Positions 27,245 to 38,570 of a stretch of 64,000 nucleotides of DNA are shown in pieces. The notes under the pieces were generated by a model. It ran no database searches. It worked only from the letters and a program-made list of their open reading frames with translations, and was not told the origin of the DNA. The stretch comes from Tetramitus jugosus (Eukaryota; Heterolobosea; Eutetramitea; Acrasida; Vahlkampfiidae). The DNA lies in assembly GCA_937625935.1 (NCBI GenBank), contig OW569354.1, forward strand, positions 434,001 to 498,000, read 5' to 3'. Position 1 is the first letter of the stretch; each line of letters opens with the position of its first letter. Both the position numbers and the translations under genes were made by a program.

Positions 27245-30200
27245 ATGAACAATAACAACAACAATAACAAGGAACAAAAATCGTTTCATCATTCCATACA
27301 GGAGATTGGACGGTTGTACGCTGCAAAACGAGAACTTCTTGAAACAACATTTCCAGAGCTCTTCTCCAGTGAGCACACATGGAAACAACACACGGAACAA
27401 TGGTCGAAACTGTATGAGGAAATTTTTGCGGGGGTAACAGAAACTGCGGGAGAAGATGGGAGCGGAGTAACAGCTCCGTCACAATCAACCAACAACAAGG
27501 GCGGCGCCAACGGACAAAATTTACAGAGTCATTGGCGCCATAATTTTACAAATAAGCCAGAGACCGTGTTGGTTCAATGGGAGAGGCACGTGGCGCTCCT
27601 GTGTGAAAAATTGGAATATTTTATAGCTGAGAAAAAGGAAGTCAGTGTTTTGAACTCGACAAAGTATATCAATGATGTATATTCTGTATATTACTCTATT
27701 CAATCGTATGTATATATTCATTCACATGCACACATAGATCTGTCAGTTGTTTGTGGTTGTTGTCTTGAACGTTTGTCTGACTCAACAAATTTTTTTTCTC
27801 ATAAAACGTCATACGAACGAATAGCTTATTGTCGCCCAATGAAACAAAACAGTGGTTATTAGATCAGTTGAAACCTGAAGCGAAGCAATTGTGGAACATT
27901 GTAACATTACAGCAAAAAGAGAGAAGAGACAAACAAGCAGAGCACCAACAAGAAATCCTAAAGGACTATCGGGACACTGATTTGCCTATTGTGAACGAGA
28001 TGACGTCAGGTGAAGGTAGCTACGATCCAGATATGACATGTGATTGGTATCACTTTTCAGTCACACTGGAGAACACTCTATTGGAGTGCAAGACTCAAAT
28101 GAACATGCACATGAATCCATATATCCATGTAGAACAAGTTCAATTCAAGTACGATTCGAAATACATGTTGCTTGCACGGTATTTTTTGATGAGTCATAGC
28201 ATGGAACTGTTTCAGAGCCAAAAAATGCCTGTAACGGTCGATAATATTGCATCCATGAGATACACGAGGTTCAATTTGTTTGATTGTCAGTATGAAGTGA
28301 TTCATTTGAGAGATTTGATTGCATTTACGAGAAGAAATGATTTGCTCATGAGTTTTGCAGACATGTTACTCACAGAGGCAAAAGGTATTTATACTTATCC
28401 TTGTTTTCAGATCGTGTTTCTCTCTCATGGTATTGTCATTTACTAACCAAGATGTTGTGTACGTGTCATTTTGAACAGAAATTCAATCCAAAAACGAAAA
28501 AACAAAGCAGTTTTACGTTCATTTGAACAAGGCTTCATTGGAGTTGTGCTATGCACAAAAGAGCTTATTTTGGACCGAGTTTCGGAGGTTGTTCTTCTTT
28601 GTCAACAAGGAAATCACTTCCATACCTGATGATTCGACTCAGAGGAACATTATCCGAACAAATGCACTGAGAAAGGCAGCTAAGAAATATCACTTTGATA
28701 TCATGTGGACATCGGATCCAGAGCGATATCAGTATGAGAAGAGACTTCAGGCCATCTTGACAGAAAACAAAGTTCTCGTCAAAAACTTTTCATTCGATGC
28801 CAAGGTTGTGAAGGAGTTGGTAGGAACAGACAAGTTGGAAGAGTTTCCTGCAATGCTCTTAACAAACAACCATCAATCGTTTGAGCCAGGTGTTTTGGTG
28901 TTTGCTGATATGAATATTCATTTTGTGTCCTTTATGCACAACAAGGAAGCAAGAACCAACATCAGTGTGTCATACTCGCAGATTTTGAACGTGGACTTTT
29001 TCAACGCATCGAGTTACTCGCCTTCGAATGTCGTTGTGTTGAAAAAGGATGGAGAACAACTTCATTTCTTTAGTGTGATGAACATTCCAATATGCTCCAC
29101 AATTGTGCTACGGAAAGCAAAGGAAGCGGAATATATGATCAAAAAGACTGGTGAGACTGGAGTGATCAAGGATGGAATGATGACAAAGCAGGGTAATTCT
29201 GTGAAGACATGGAAGGAGCGATTTTTCGTACTGTATCCAGATCGGTTGATATACAAGAAGGATCAAGCGTCCACCAAGGAGATGGGCCAAATCCCACTCA
29301 AGAATGTTTTGGGCATCGAGAAGGATGTCTTCAACAAGGACACATTTGCATTTAATGTATTGACCGTGAACCGACGATATATATTGCACTGTCAGAGTTC
29401 GAGAGAACAGAGTCAATGGGTCGCAGCGCTACAAACAACATTGAAGCGACAAAATCTTCTGTATCCATTCGTCCATGTGACAGTGGGTAAGAGGAACTTT
29501 AGAGGCAAGTTCCAGAAGAGAGTACTGCAGTTTGATTTTCTGAACAAGAGAATCAATAATTTGAAGGCAGATGCAGTGAAAAAGATGCATCCATTTGCCA
29601 ACGTTGTCTCTAGTACTTTAGACAAGAAGGACAAGTGTCATATTATGATTAATTTCCAGAATCAACCAAAAACAGAGTACGATATCTTTACGCTACTCCC
29701 AGAGCACGCAAACCTGATCGAGAGTCTTTGCTCTCTGGTCAGCAAGAATCCATCCATATCTGTGAAGGAAGTATATGCCCACACGAGCGGTTTATTGGAA
29801 AAATCTGGCTTTGCATATGAGAAATCGAAAAAGAAGCGACCAGTTTTTGCTCTTGCTTCAGCTGTCTCATTAGATACTGCTGTGAAGCGTTGGCTAATTC
29901 TTCAAGCAGGTCAAATTGTTGTATATAATGGCTCATGTGATGGATATCCACTATATTGTCTATCTCTTCATGATTGCACAGTCTCTGGTGGTCAAAGCAA
30001 CAAGGAGGAGATGATTATTTCGCTGAAGGACGGATCACTGAAGAAATTCGAGTTTAGTTCTGTACAGGAGTGCGAAGAGTGGGTAAAATTGTGTCGTAGA
30101 TACTCAATGGAGAGAACCAACGATGAATTCTTTGCTGAGCGAGAAACTATCGTTCTAAAGAGAGATTCTGTGGCTAGTCCTGTAACAGAAGAGGAAGAGT

Positions 30201-31042
30201 TCCCAACAGAGAGCTCCTCTCCTTCATCATCGAGTCTTGTTCTTCACAAGGCATCAACTGATAGAAGAAGAACGATATCTTCTCATGTTGCTTTGCCGAA
30301 GACGATTGGAAGCCGTCTATCCTTGATCCACTCTGGTTCATCTGGCGACATTTCATCCCTGACAGCAAGGCCCAACCTAGTACTAGAAAAAGTGAACATC
30401 ACCAAGGAGAATCCAGTCACTAAACTTGTCCCAGTTGACCAACAAGAGGAATATGATGACGAAGATAGTGATTCTGAATCTGAATCCTCAGAAGAGGAAG
30501 AGGAAGAAGATGAAGACGAAGAGGAGGATGAACCAATCATGGCCTCATTTGACATTCAACCTGCAGCAGAGGAAACTGTCAATGGTGATGATGGTGCCGA
30601 TGAAGAAGAGGAAGAGGATGAAGATTTTGGCGAAATTGTCATGGAAATTACGAATTTTACATCATCAGAACAATTAGGAGGAGAGTTACTTGCTGAAACA
30701 ACGAAACAGTTTGAAGCTCTGCAAGGTTTGCACAACATGCATAGAATCCTGCCAAAGGGCGAAATGCAAGAAAGAGAAATGAGACTAACGTTAGATCTGA
30801 CTGCTCTCGAATGGCGATTACACAAAGCAGCCACATTCAATCGAATTCTACTGGTGGATATTATAGATGTATATGCAGGAATTCCTCAACGTGTCGACGA
30901 AAACGTTGATGAACCAATCACTCCTAACCTCGACCGTACATTTACGATCGCCACCCACAACAACTTTGAAATTCTCTGCTGTGAAAAAGCAGAAGTGAGA
31001 GACTTGTTCGTTCTGGTGCTCAAGCGACTCGCTTTGTATTAA
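27245..31042 (+). CDS. GRAM/PH-domain protein with acidic tract (3 exons)
   Basis: Proposed join 27245..27663, 27825..28384, 28479..31042, giving 1,180 aa. Intron 1 (161 bp, donor GTATAT, acceptor ATAG) is phase 2; intron 2 (94 bp, donor GTATTT, acceptor ACAG) is phase 1; both keep the frame. The N-terminal 330 residues are helical and unassigned. Next comes a GRAM-like block (PAMLLTNNHQSFEPGVLVFADMNIHFVSF), then a PH domain (GVIKDGMMTKQGNSVKTWKERFFVLYPDRLIYKK ... QSQWVAALQTTL), then a second PH-like region (VKRWLILQAGQIVVYNG ... VQECEEWVKLC). A Ser-rich linker and a long Glu/Asp tract (30450-30530) follow, then a conserved-looking C-terminal helical block. PH/GRAM domains bind phosphoinositides, so a membrane-signalling or trafficking scaffold is likely. 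No orthologue recognised. Confidence 0.78.
27664..27824 (+). other. Intron 1 of the GRAM/PH gene
   Basis: GTATAT...ATAG, 161 bp. Supported by in-frame continuation into NLLSPNETKQW; one alternative donor a few bases away cannot be excluded. Confidence 0.6.
28385..28478 (+). other. Intron 2 of the GRAM/PH gene
   Basis: GTATTT...ACAG, 94 bp, containing TACTAAC, a good branch-point match, at 28441. The join reads TEAK-E-IQSKNEK. Confidence 0.75.
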
Positions 31043-31173
31043 AACAACCATTTATTCTTGCAAGTGTCACAACTTGACATGTGTGATCCCAGTTCCTGTA
31101 ATATATTTCACCGACTCTTCTTGTTGGAGCACAATCAGAGCGGCAAAACAAACAAAGTCAAATCGAAGAAACA

Positions 31174-33406
31174 ATGTTAAAGTTTGCACAGTGTCAGAGG
31201 CGTTTATTGCGTCCTTCCACCCTGTCCACAACGATACATCGTGGCAGTAGTACCACACGTGTTGGCATACGTTCAATCCACACTCCGATCACTTCCCGCC
31301 AAAAACTTTTGGCGCCAACTTGGTCCACTACAGCTTCACATGCTTGTATTGTTTGCAGCAGTGGTCAAGCAAGGTGTTATCACCACTATGGCGGAGCTAA
31401 GCTTTCACAAATGTCATCGCAGGCATCCAACAATGATACTGTCCAACAAACAAAACAACAAGAACTACAAGAACAACAAGAACAGTTAAAACAAGCAGAG
31501 AAAGAACAGCCTTTGAAGGAAAACTCCACGAAAAGCAACAAGAAATCCCTCTCTTCCCAATGGCAAATCACGAAACGTATCATGGAGTTTGGTAAGCCAG
31601 AATCAAAGCTACTGGGGATTGCTATCGTTGGTCTCGCAGTCTCCACATCTGTCTCTCTTGCTTTTCCCTATGGACTGGGCATGTTGGTCGATGCGATCAA
31701 CATTCCTGACAAGGCAGAAGCGATTCAAACGTTAAAGACGATTGGATTGGGATTGACTGGTCTGTTTGCAGTGTCAGGATTGGCGACTGTCGCTCGTGTC
31801 TCTGCGATTCAAATCGCTGGTCAGCGCGTCGCAAAAGCAATGAGACAAAAATTGTTTGATCATTACATGAGACAAGATGTAGCATTTTTTGATAAGAGCA
31901 AGACTGGTGAGCTAGTGAATCGTTTGAGCACGGATGTGACGGTGGTGAGTGATACGTTGACATCGACCATTGTTTCTGGTTTTAGATCATTGGCTGAAGC
32001 GATTGGAGGTATTACTTTGCTCCTGTTTTTGTCCACAAAGCTTACGATGGCTGCTGTTGCCGTGTTTCCTGCGATCGGTATCGGTGCTGTCACCTATGGT
32101 CGCTACGTGAAGAAAATGAACAAGGATTACATGGATGCTCTCGCGGCATCCACGAGCACCGCACAAGAGAAAATCAGTAGCATTCGTACAGTGCGTCAGT
32201 TTGCTGCCGAGTCAATAGAACAACAACGCTATGCCGCTGTCATCCAATCAATTTACGAACTAGGAAAGAAGCTCGGTATTGCACGTGGTGTCTTCTATGG
32301 TGGTATTCTGACTGCTACCAATTTGGCTACGCTGGGCGTGTTGGCATTCGGTGGTCTCGGTGTCATTAATGGAACACTGACTGTTGGTCAATTGACTTCC
32401 TTCTTAATTTATAGTGTGTATGTCGGCGTATCGTTCAACAATCTTTCTAGTGTGTACAGTGATGTGATGAGAGCCATTGGTTCCAGTGAACGCATGTTTG
32501 AGATTCTGGATCAAGTTCCTAGCATGCCACTCGAAGGTGGATTGAAACTGAATGACATTAGAGGTGACATATCCTTCCACAATGTTTGTTTCTCCTATCC
32601 AGCCAGAAACGACGTTTCGATTCTCAATGATTTCAATGTGGAGATCTCAGCAGGTGACAGCATTGCAATCGTCGGTCATTCGGGATCAGGTAAGTTTAAA
32701 TCTTTTATTAATCAATTGAATTTTTACAAAATATTCTTCTTGTTACTGACGCTCTTCAACTCAAGGTAAGAGCACAATTGCCGGATTGTTGAGTCGATTG
32801 TACGATGTCGACCAAGGATCCATCATGATTGATGGTCATGATATTCGTACGTTGGATCCCACATGGCTCAGAGATCATATTGGTGTTGTGAGTCAAGAAC
32901 CAGTGATATTTGATATGAGTATTCGGGAGAATATCGCATATGGATGCAACAGAAGCGACTTGACTGATGAGGAGGTGATTGCTGCAGCAAAGATGGCACA
33001 TGCCGATGATTTCATATCGGAAATGCCAGATGGCTATGATACCATGGTTGGTGAACGTGGCGTGACACTGAGTGGAGGTCAAAAACAAAGAATAGCAATT
33101 GCTCGTGTGCTTCTCAAGAATCCAAAGATTTTGATCTTGGATGAATCGACATCTTCACTCGATGCAAAGAGTGAGCAATTGATTCAAGACACGTTGAAGC
33201 ATGTCATGGTGGGCCGAACAACAATTGTTATCGCTCATCGATTATCCACTATCCAATCAGCGAAAAAGATTGTTGTGTTGGATGGTGGTAGAGTGGCTGA
33301 GATTGGTTCTCACTCAGATTTGATGAAAATCAATGGCAAGTATCGTGATCTTGTGTCAAGACAGATGAATGCCTGGCAACACACTTCTGAAACCTCTTCC
33401 GAATAA
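31174..33406 (+). CDS. ABCB-type half transporter, probably mitochondrial (2 exons)
   Basis: Join 31174..32689, 32766..33406, giving 718 aa. The first 80 residues are rich in Arg, Ser and Thr and poor in acidic residues, as in a mitochondrial presequence. The transmembrane domain follows, with about six helices (LGIAIVGLAVSTSVSLAF, TLKTIGLGLTGLFAVSGLA, LAEAIGGITLLLFL...) and the ABCB loop FFDKSKTGELVNRLSTD. The nucleotide-binding domain has Walker A GHSGSGKST (split by the intron), Q-loop VVSQEPVIF, signature LSGGQKQR, Walker B ILILDESTSSLD and H-loop IAHRLSTI. It is closest in type to mitochondrial ABCB10/Mdl peptide or haem-related exporters; substrate unknown. Confidence 0.9.
32690..32765 (+). 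other. Intron inside the Walker A codons of the ABCB half transporter
   Basis: GTAAGT...CAAG, 76 bp, phase 1, between the first and second base of the third glycine codon of GSGKST. The next exon restores GT-AAG-AGC-ACA. Confidence 0.85.
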
Positions 33407-33508
33407 ACTGAATGACGGAACGGAATAATATTGTAAATATTTTGTAAACCTCACGTTTTTATTGTGCGATTCCGATTGTTTTTTGGTTTGTTCAACAGCC
33501 GCTTTCCT

Positions 33509-33751
33509 TTACTTGTGTTTGTGAGGAACGAATGGCAAGTTCTCAGCATCCTTCTCTTCCTTCTCCGGCAAACCATGGTGATGTGGCTTCACATTTGGAT
33601 AGTGCAGGGTCTGACCAGTGTTCTTGTCCTCCACCTGGATAGTTCTGTTGTGGAAGACGTTCTCTCTGTCATCAATGATGTGAACATTCTCGTCAGCCAA
33701 CTTGTCCTTGAGTGGCGTAAACTTTTTATCTCCTTTCTTTTCTTCAACCAT
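33509..33751 (-). CDS. Small charged protein, unrecognised
   Basis: An 80-aa protein, highly charged: a Lys/Glu-rich start (VEEKKGDKKF), a central VHIIDDRENVFHNRTIQVEDK segment and a His/Pro/Lys-rich end (KPHHHGLPEKEEK...VPHKHK). No membrane segment or cysteine. No family recognised. The frame is complete, and the reversed CAACCAT start context plus AGTAAAAAGAG leader look like other genes here. It is convergent with the ABC transporter (102 bp). Confidence 0.55.
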   Translation of the reverse strand: MVEEKKGDKKFTPLKDKLADENVHIIDDRENVFHNRTIQVEDKNTGQTLHYPNVKPHHHGLPEKEEKDAENLPFVPHKHK

Positions 33752-33957
33752 TTTCTCTTTTTACTGTCTTACTGTTGTATGTGATTGTTGTTGTGGATTG
33801 TATTTTGTCAACGAACAAATCGGATGTCCGGTTGTTCTTTTAAAACGAGTTGGTAGATCTATGCAAGAGATTCTTGATCTCAGATAAACACTTGTTTCTG
33901 GCGATCTGAATGAGTTCTATTTCTTGAATATTTACAATTTACTGTTGTGAAAAATGA

Positions 33958-34774
33958 TCAATGTCCATGTTCCAACAAGTATCCCACAACTTCTGTTCTT
34001 TCATTGTAAAAATTCTGAAATTGTTGGGCAATGTATTGAAATGGCTCTTCGACCATGTTGGAGTCAGCCATGGCAGACATCTTGTAAAAGCTCAGGTTAT
34101 GACTCTTAGCAAATCCTTCACCCTGTATTGGTGACACCTTCTGGAATGCGGTTTGATCGGACTTGTTCCCGATCAGCACACCAATTAATGTTGGAGAATG
34201 TTTCTTCTTGTCTGTTGAAGAAGGCCTTGACTTGGCACACTTCTCATACCATTTCTGAGCATTCAAGAAACTGGATTCCTTTGTAACATCATATACAATG
34301 ACAAAAGCATTGCAATCCTCCAACTACGAATGAAATCATGTGTGAACAAACTACATGGAGTTAATCATTGGAAGATGTACATACCAAACCATCCACCGTG
34401 TCCTCATACAGTTTCGAGCCACCAATATCAAACAAGTACAACTCTATCTCGTCCATTGGCATTTGGTGGTGCCTGTGACCAGATTCAACAGGCATCTCCA
34501 CATGACCAAGCATTTGCTGTTGCAACGTGCTCAGTTCATCTTGATGATACTCGTCATCAGGGATCACCTCTCTCGGAATGACGGGAGTATCGGATGGAGG
34601 AGCAGTGAAGGAGCTGTTGGTACTAGGCAAGAGAATCTCCTTTCGAAAGACCTGAGGATAACTGGTTATGATGTACTGGTTGGGAAAGTTCCTCTCAACC
34701 AGCATCTTAATTATGGATGTCTTACCGGTTGTCGCATCTCCACAGAGGACAACTTTACATCTGAGCTTGACCAT
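33958..34774 (-). CDS. IFT27: Intraflagellar transport GTPase IFT27/RABL4 (2 exons)
   Basis: Join 34774..34385 and 34323..33958 on the minus strand, 251 aa, starting MVKLRCKVVLCGD. IFT27 is the Rab-like GTPase of the IFT-B complex, working with IFT25 and linking IFT to BBSome export from cilia. Seen: P-loop GDATTGKTS, switch II DIGG, ELYLFDIGG, NKSD (G4), and the diagnostic C-terminus EEPFQYIAQQFQNFYNERTEVVGYL, which matches animal IFT27 closely. There is no prenylation cysteine, as expected for this family. An extra stretch of about 50 residues (Ser/Thr/Pro and His/Gln-rich) lies between G1 and G3, making it longer than the roughly 185-aa animal protein. The 61-bp intron (GTATGT...GTAG) is phase 0. 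Confidence 0.9.
34324..34384 (-). other. Intron of IFT27
   Basis: Minus-strand GTATGT...CGTAG, 61 bp, phase 0, joining VDGL to LEDCNAFVIVYDV. Confidence 0.8.
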
Positions 34775-34954
34775 ATCTGAAGCCGTGGTGTGCAGAGGAC
34801 AAAGAATGCGTGAACACAAGAACTGTAAGAGCTGGTTTTTAGCGCGAAAAATCAGCTCGTGGTTGGTTGATTGGAATGTCTTATTTATTTGAGTTTCATA
34901 CAATTGTGTGTCGTTTTGTTCAACACCATTTCTTTAGTGATGAGGGTTCATTGT

Positions 34955-36985
34955 TTATCTTGTGTCAACAATGTCATCAATCTTCAAGATCAGTCTGACA
35001 GTTTCGGTAGCAAGAGTCAAGGCACTCAATGTGGTCAACAATGGTTGCACAACATTCTCCTCAACCATGTCGGAGATGATACCCTTACGAACGTTGATAC
35101 CAGCATTCTTCTCGCCTTGAACGTGTCTGTTTCTCAATTCGGTCGTTATAGCAATAGGATGCAAGCCAGCATTCTCAGCCAAAGTTGTTGGAATAATTTC
35201 CAAAGCTTCAGCATATGCACGGACGCAGAAGCTCTCAGCACCAGTCAGCTCCTTTGCGTATCTGCTCAATTGAACAGAGAGTTCAACTTCTGGAGCAGAA
35301 CCACCAGCAATGATAAACTTTTTCTTGACCAAACTTCTAACAACACAGAGAGCATCGTGCAAAGATCTATCAGTCTCATCCAAAAGCATCTTGTTTGATC
35401 CTCTGACAAGAGCAGTAATTGTCTTTCCCTTGGTTGGGATGTCAGTAACCTTTACAATCTTTCCGTCATTGGTGCTAATCTCTTCAACCAAACCAGCTTT
35501 GCCCAACTTTTCTGGCTTCATAGAGTCCAGTGAAGCAATAGGCTTGCAGTTCAATGTCTTAGCAATGAAATTAATGTCCTTTCTTTCAATATCTTGGATA
35601 ACCATGATACCCATCTTTGCCAAAAAGTGCAGAGACATGTCGCTGGTGGCATCTCTCAAGATTGACTTTTGAATCAATAGTACATTACATCCACTCTTCT
35701 TAATTTGTTTACACATGTTGAGCAAATAGGTTCTTTCTTCCTTCAACAATCTATCGATTTGAGTGTAATCGTTGACAACGATGCTGTTCTCAACATCAGT
35801 CTTTGGAGGAGAAACACAGAATTGAATGAGAGCAATCTTTGCGTCCTTGATTCTAGTCGGACCACCAGCAGTCTTGGATGCATGTTGAGTGAACACCAAA
35901 CCATCAATCAACTCAGTGTCTTCCAAAGTACCACCTAGCTTCTTCACAACTCTAATATCGTTCAAATCGACGTTGGTGGCATCGTTGGACTCAACAACAC
36001 GCAAAACAGCATCAACAGCCAATGGAGCCAAAATGTCAGAGTGTTGAGAGACAACCTTGGATGCGAGAGAAGTCTTTGCTGATTTGATCATGGATTCTCT
36101 GTCAGTCAAATCGACACTTGTGCTCATTCCTTCCAAAATCTCTCTTGATTTATCAATAGCCAATTTGAATGAGTCAGAGATGATTGTTGGATGAATACCC
36201 TTGGTCATCAACTTTTGGCAGCAGTCCAAAAGAGCACCAGCCATCACAACAACGGATGTAGTACCGTCACCAGCCTCAATATCCTGTGCTTTTGCGAGCT
36301 CTACCAACTAAAAAGTTCATTTTTTTTGGTCAACAAGAGCAACAATGATAATGTACAAACAGTAGAGTGTGAGTAATGATGAACACACTTGTCAACTAAA
36401 AACAATTTGTTTGAATCAACATACCATCTTGGCAGCTGGATGAGAGACATCAAGCTTTTGCAAAATGGTGGCACCATCATTGGTAATGACGACTTCGTCT
36501 CCATTGACAATCATCTTGTCCATACCTCTTGGACCCAAACTGGTTCTAACAGCATCAGCAACACCTATGTGAGAAAAAAAAATGGTGGTGAGATCAGAGT
36601 CACTTCATGAGGATAGAATGAGTTGGACATGCACAAGTGATCACGATTTGCTTTTTGAACATCACCAAACATCACTCAATCAACAAGCTTTTTTTCTCCA
36701 AGTTGTTGTTGGCATGCGTGATACATAATGGTGATTCGTACACATTCACTACAACATAAAGTGCATTTTTTGTAGTTGTGAAAGCTTCACGACATGAGAA
36801 GCTACGTGAACGTGATCACTTGTGAAATTGAAATCTGTTATATGATTATTGTTGGTCATCATACCTTTTGCTGCGACAATGTTAGATGTTCTAACGTCCT
36901 TTCCTCTTTCGTTACCACCAGAGGATGTGCTACGATCTTCACCTCTTCTAAGGGTGTTTTGTACAGATTTTGAAGCTTGAGACAT
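34955..36985 (-). CDS. CCT4: T-complex protein 1 subunit delta (CCT4), 3 exons
   Basis: Join 36985..36865, 36564..36425, 36307..34955 on the minus strand, 537 aa, the normal length for a CCT subunit. It is part of the cytosolic TRiC/CCT chaperonin that folds actin and tubulin. Spliced blocks read [50 protein letters not shown] and [21 protein letters not shown]. The ATPase motifs GDGTTS and ITNDGATIL and the C-terminal [11 protein letters not shown] are present. Subunit identity as delta rests on the overall match of the apical and C-terminal regions ([18 protein letters not shown]). Introns are 300 bp (36565-36864, phase 1) and 117 bp (36308-36424, phase 0). Confidence 0.93.
36308..36424 (-). 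other. Intron 2 of CCT4
   Basis: Minus-strand GTATGT...TTAG, 117 bp, phase 0. Confidence 0.8.
36565..36864 (-). other. Intron 1 of CCT4
   Basis: Minus-strand GTATGA...ATAG, 300 bp, the longest intron in the window, phase 1. No nested gene seen in it. Confidence 0.8.
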
Positions 36986-37734
36986 GATTTGCGCCTATTG
37001 TTTTGTTGATGTTGTATTGGGAGTTGGGAAAGAGAAAATTTTTGTTTTTGGTGTGCTATTTCACAACTTGTTTTGATGGATGGATGATGGTCAAGCAGAG
37101 TGAATGTTTGCGAGGGAAACTAGTCGCGGTTTTAGGAGGGCGGAAGTTTCTCGAGAATCATATTGTAAAAGATCAAAATTCCTCCTCTCAGACAAAAAAA
37201 TACAAGACCTTTCCCTTTGCTGTGATGCAGTTGCCTGTATGAAACACCAAAGGATTGTTTTCCAATACGTTTTTTTGGAGAACTAGCTTAGTCAACCAAC
37301 AAGGAACCCTGCAGGAAAAAGAAAAGGAGTTTAGGACTAATACAAGATTAATCCAGACTGTATTAATCTTAAATGCTTATCCTTTCAGGTTCCCATCGCC
37401 GAACTCACCCAGTGATGGAGAAAAACGCTGCTTCTTGCAAGATTCTGGTATTTAATGCGCAATATCGGATGTGAATACTTCCGTAGAAGTCCGAAAATAA
37501 GTGGTGAAGGAAACAGATTTAGAGTGTATCACATGGCCCGACGGCTAACCAAGATCACAGCCCGGACCAGAAAATATACTGTGCGGAGCAAGTGCGCCTC
37601 AATTATCACCCTTAGGACTTGTAAATAAATTGGAATTCCCGGGATTGCTTCATCCTTTAACCTTTGAATACAAAACAACCAATCAACAACACTACCCTCA
37701 TACAAAGGATATTATATCATTCATCATCAACAAC
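36986..37734. promoter_or_regulatory. Divergent intergenic region (CCT4 / SRPBCC protein)
   Basis: About 750 bp without a supported gene. It contains a perfect 9-bp inverted repeat with a 9-base loop (AAGATTAAT, loop, ATTAATCTT) at 37344-37370. The last 100 bp form an ACAACC/ATCATCAACAAC leader for the plus-strand gene; an upstream in-frame ATG at 37630 would add 35 residues of leader-like sequence. Confidence 0.5.
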
Positions 37735-38301
37735 ATGTTTGGAGGACTACTCGGATACAGCAGTGGAAACACAAGTACAAGCACAGTTCAACCACAAGTG
37801 ATCAACTATGGTCAACCGATCGACGAGAAACAAAAGAACTCGTCGATCCACGATATTATCGTCATAGAAAACTGCTCTGTTCAAGACTGTTTCAATGTTA
37901 TTGCACAAATTGAGAGATACCCAGAGTTCATTGGCGTCTACTCCAAAGTTGAGATTCTGTCCAGAAGCAGCGGCGACCCCAACAATCAAACCATGATTGC
38001 AAAGTACTATGTCCACACAACTTTCAAGAACATTACCTATACTCTGAGGTTACAACAAATCTGCCATGGCTCACAAGCACAGGTACGATATAACTTGGTC
38101 GAAGGACCCTTCTCTCACCATTCTGGCGGTTGGGATCTTATACAGAGAGGCAACCATGTGGAAGCACATTATCACATTGACCTTCAATTCAGTTTTGGTG
38201 TTCCTAAAATGGTCAGGAATTGGGTGATGAACAGTGTTCTGCAATCCTCCATGAGCTCAATCAAACAACGAGTTCAGGAGGTTTCAGTAGGAGCCAACTA
38301 G
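37735..38301 (+). CDS. SRPBCC / START-like lipid-binding-fold protein (Coq10/cyclase type)
   Basis: A 188-aa protein from MFGGLLGYSSG. From about residue 40 it shows the polyketide-cyclase/Coq10-like pattern: IENCSVQDCFNVIAQIERYPEFIG (helix and substrate-cup entry), SKVEILSR, YVHTTFKNITYTLRL, VRYNLVEGPFSHHSGGWDLIQR, VEAHYHIDLQFSFGVPKMVRNWVMNSVL and a C-terminal helix. The fold binds lipids or other hydrophobic ligands in a cavity; members include COQ10 and ribosome-associated toxins RatA, so the ligand cannot be guessed. There is no mitochondrial presequence on this start, which argues against a classical COQ10. Confidence 0.75.
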   Translation: MFGGLLGYSSGNTSTSTVQPQVINYGQPIDEKQKNSSIHDIIVIENCSVQDCFNVIAQIERYPEFIGVYSKVEILSRSSGDPNNQTMIAKYYVHTTFKNITYTLRLQQICHGSQAQVRYNLVEGPFSHHSGGWDLIQRGNHVEAHYHIDLQFSFGVPKMVRNWVMNSVLQSSMSSIKQRVQEVSVGAN

Positions 38302-38570
38302 CCCACATTCATGAACACACAACTTTGGAACAGAGGGAAAGAGCTTCTCTGTTCAGTGTTTCAACTCGGACTGTGCAATTTACCCAAACCATTAACCACA
38401 CATATACTATAACCTTACTTACACCCAATGAAATCAAAGCAACTGCAAGTTTGTTGCCTCCAAAAACTGCAGGGATCCGCGGCACCTTGCTTGATATCAG
38501 TCGATAATTTATCCGTACATTATTAAATACAACCATTTTGAACCATTGACAGCGTAAAAGCTTTTCCAAT

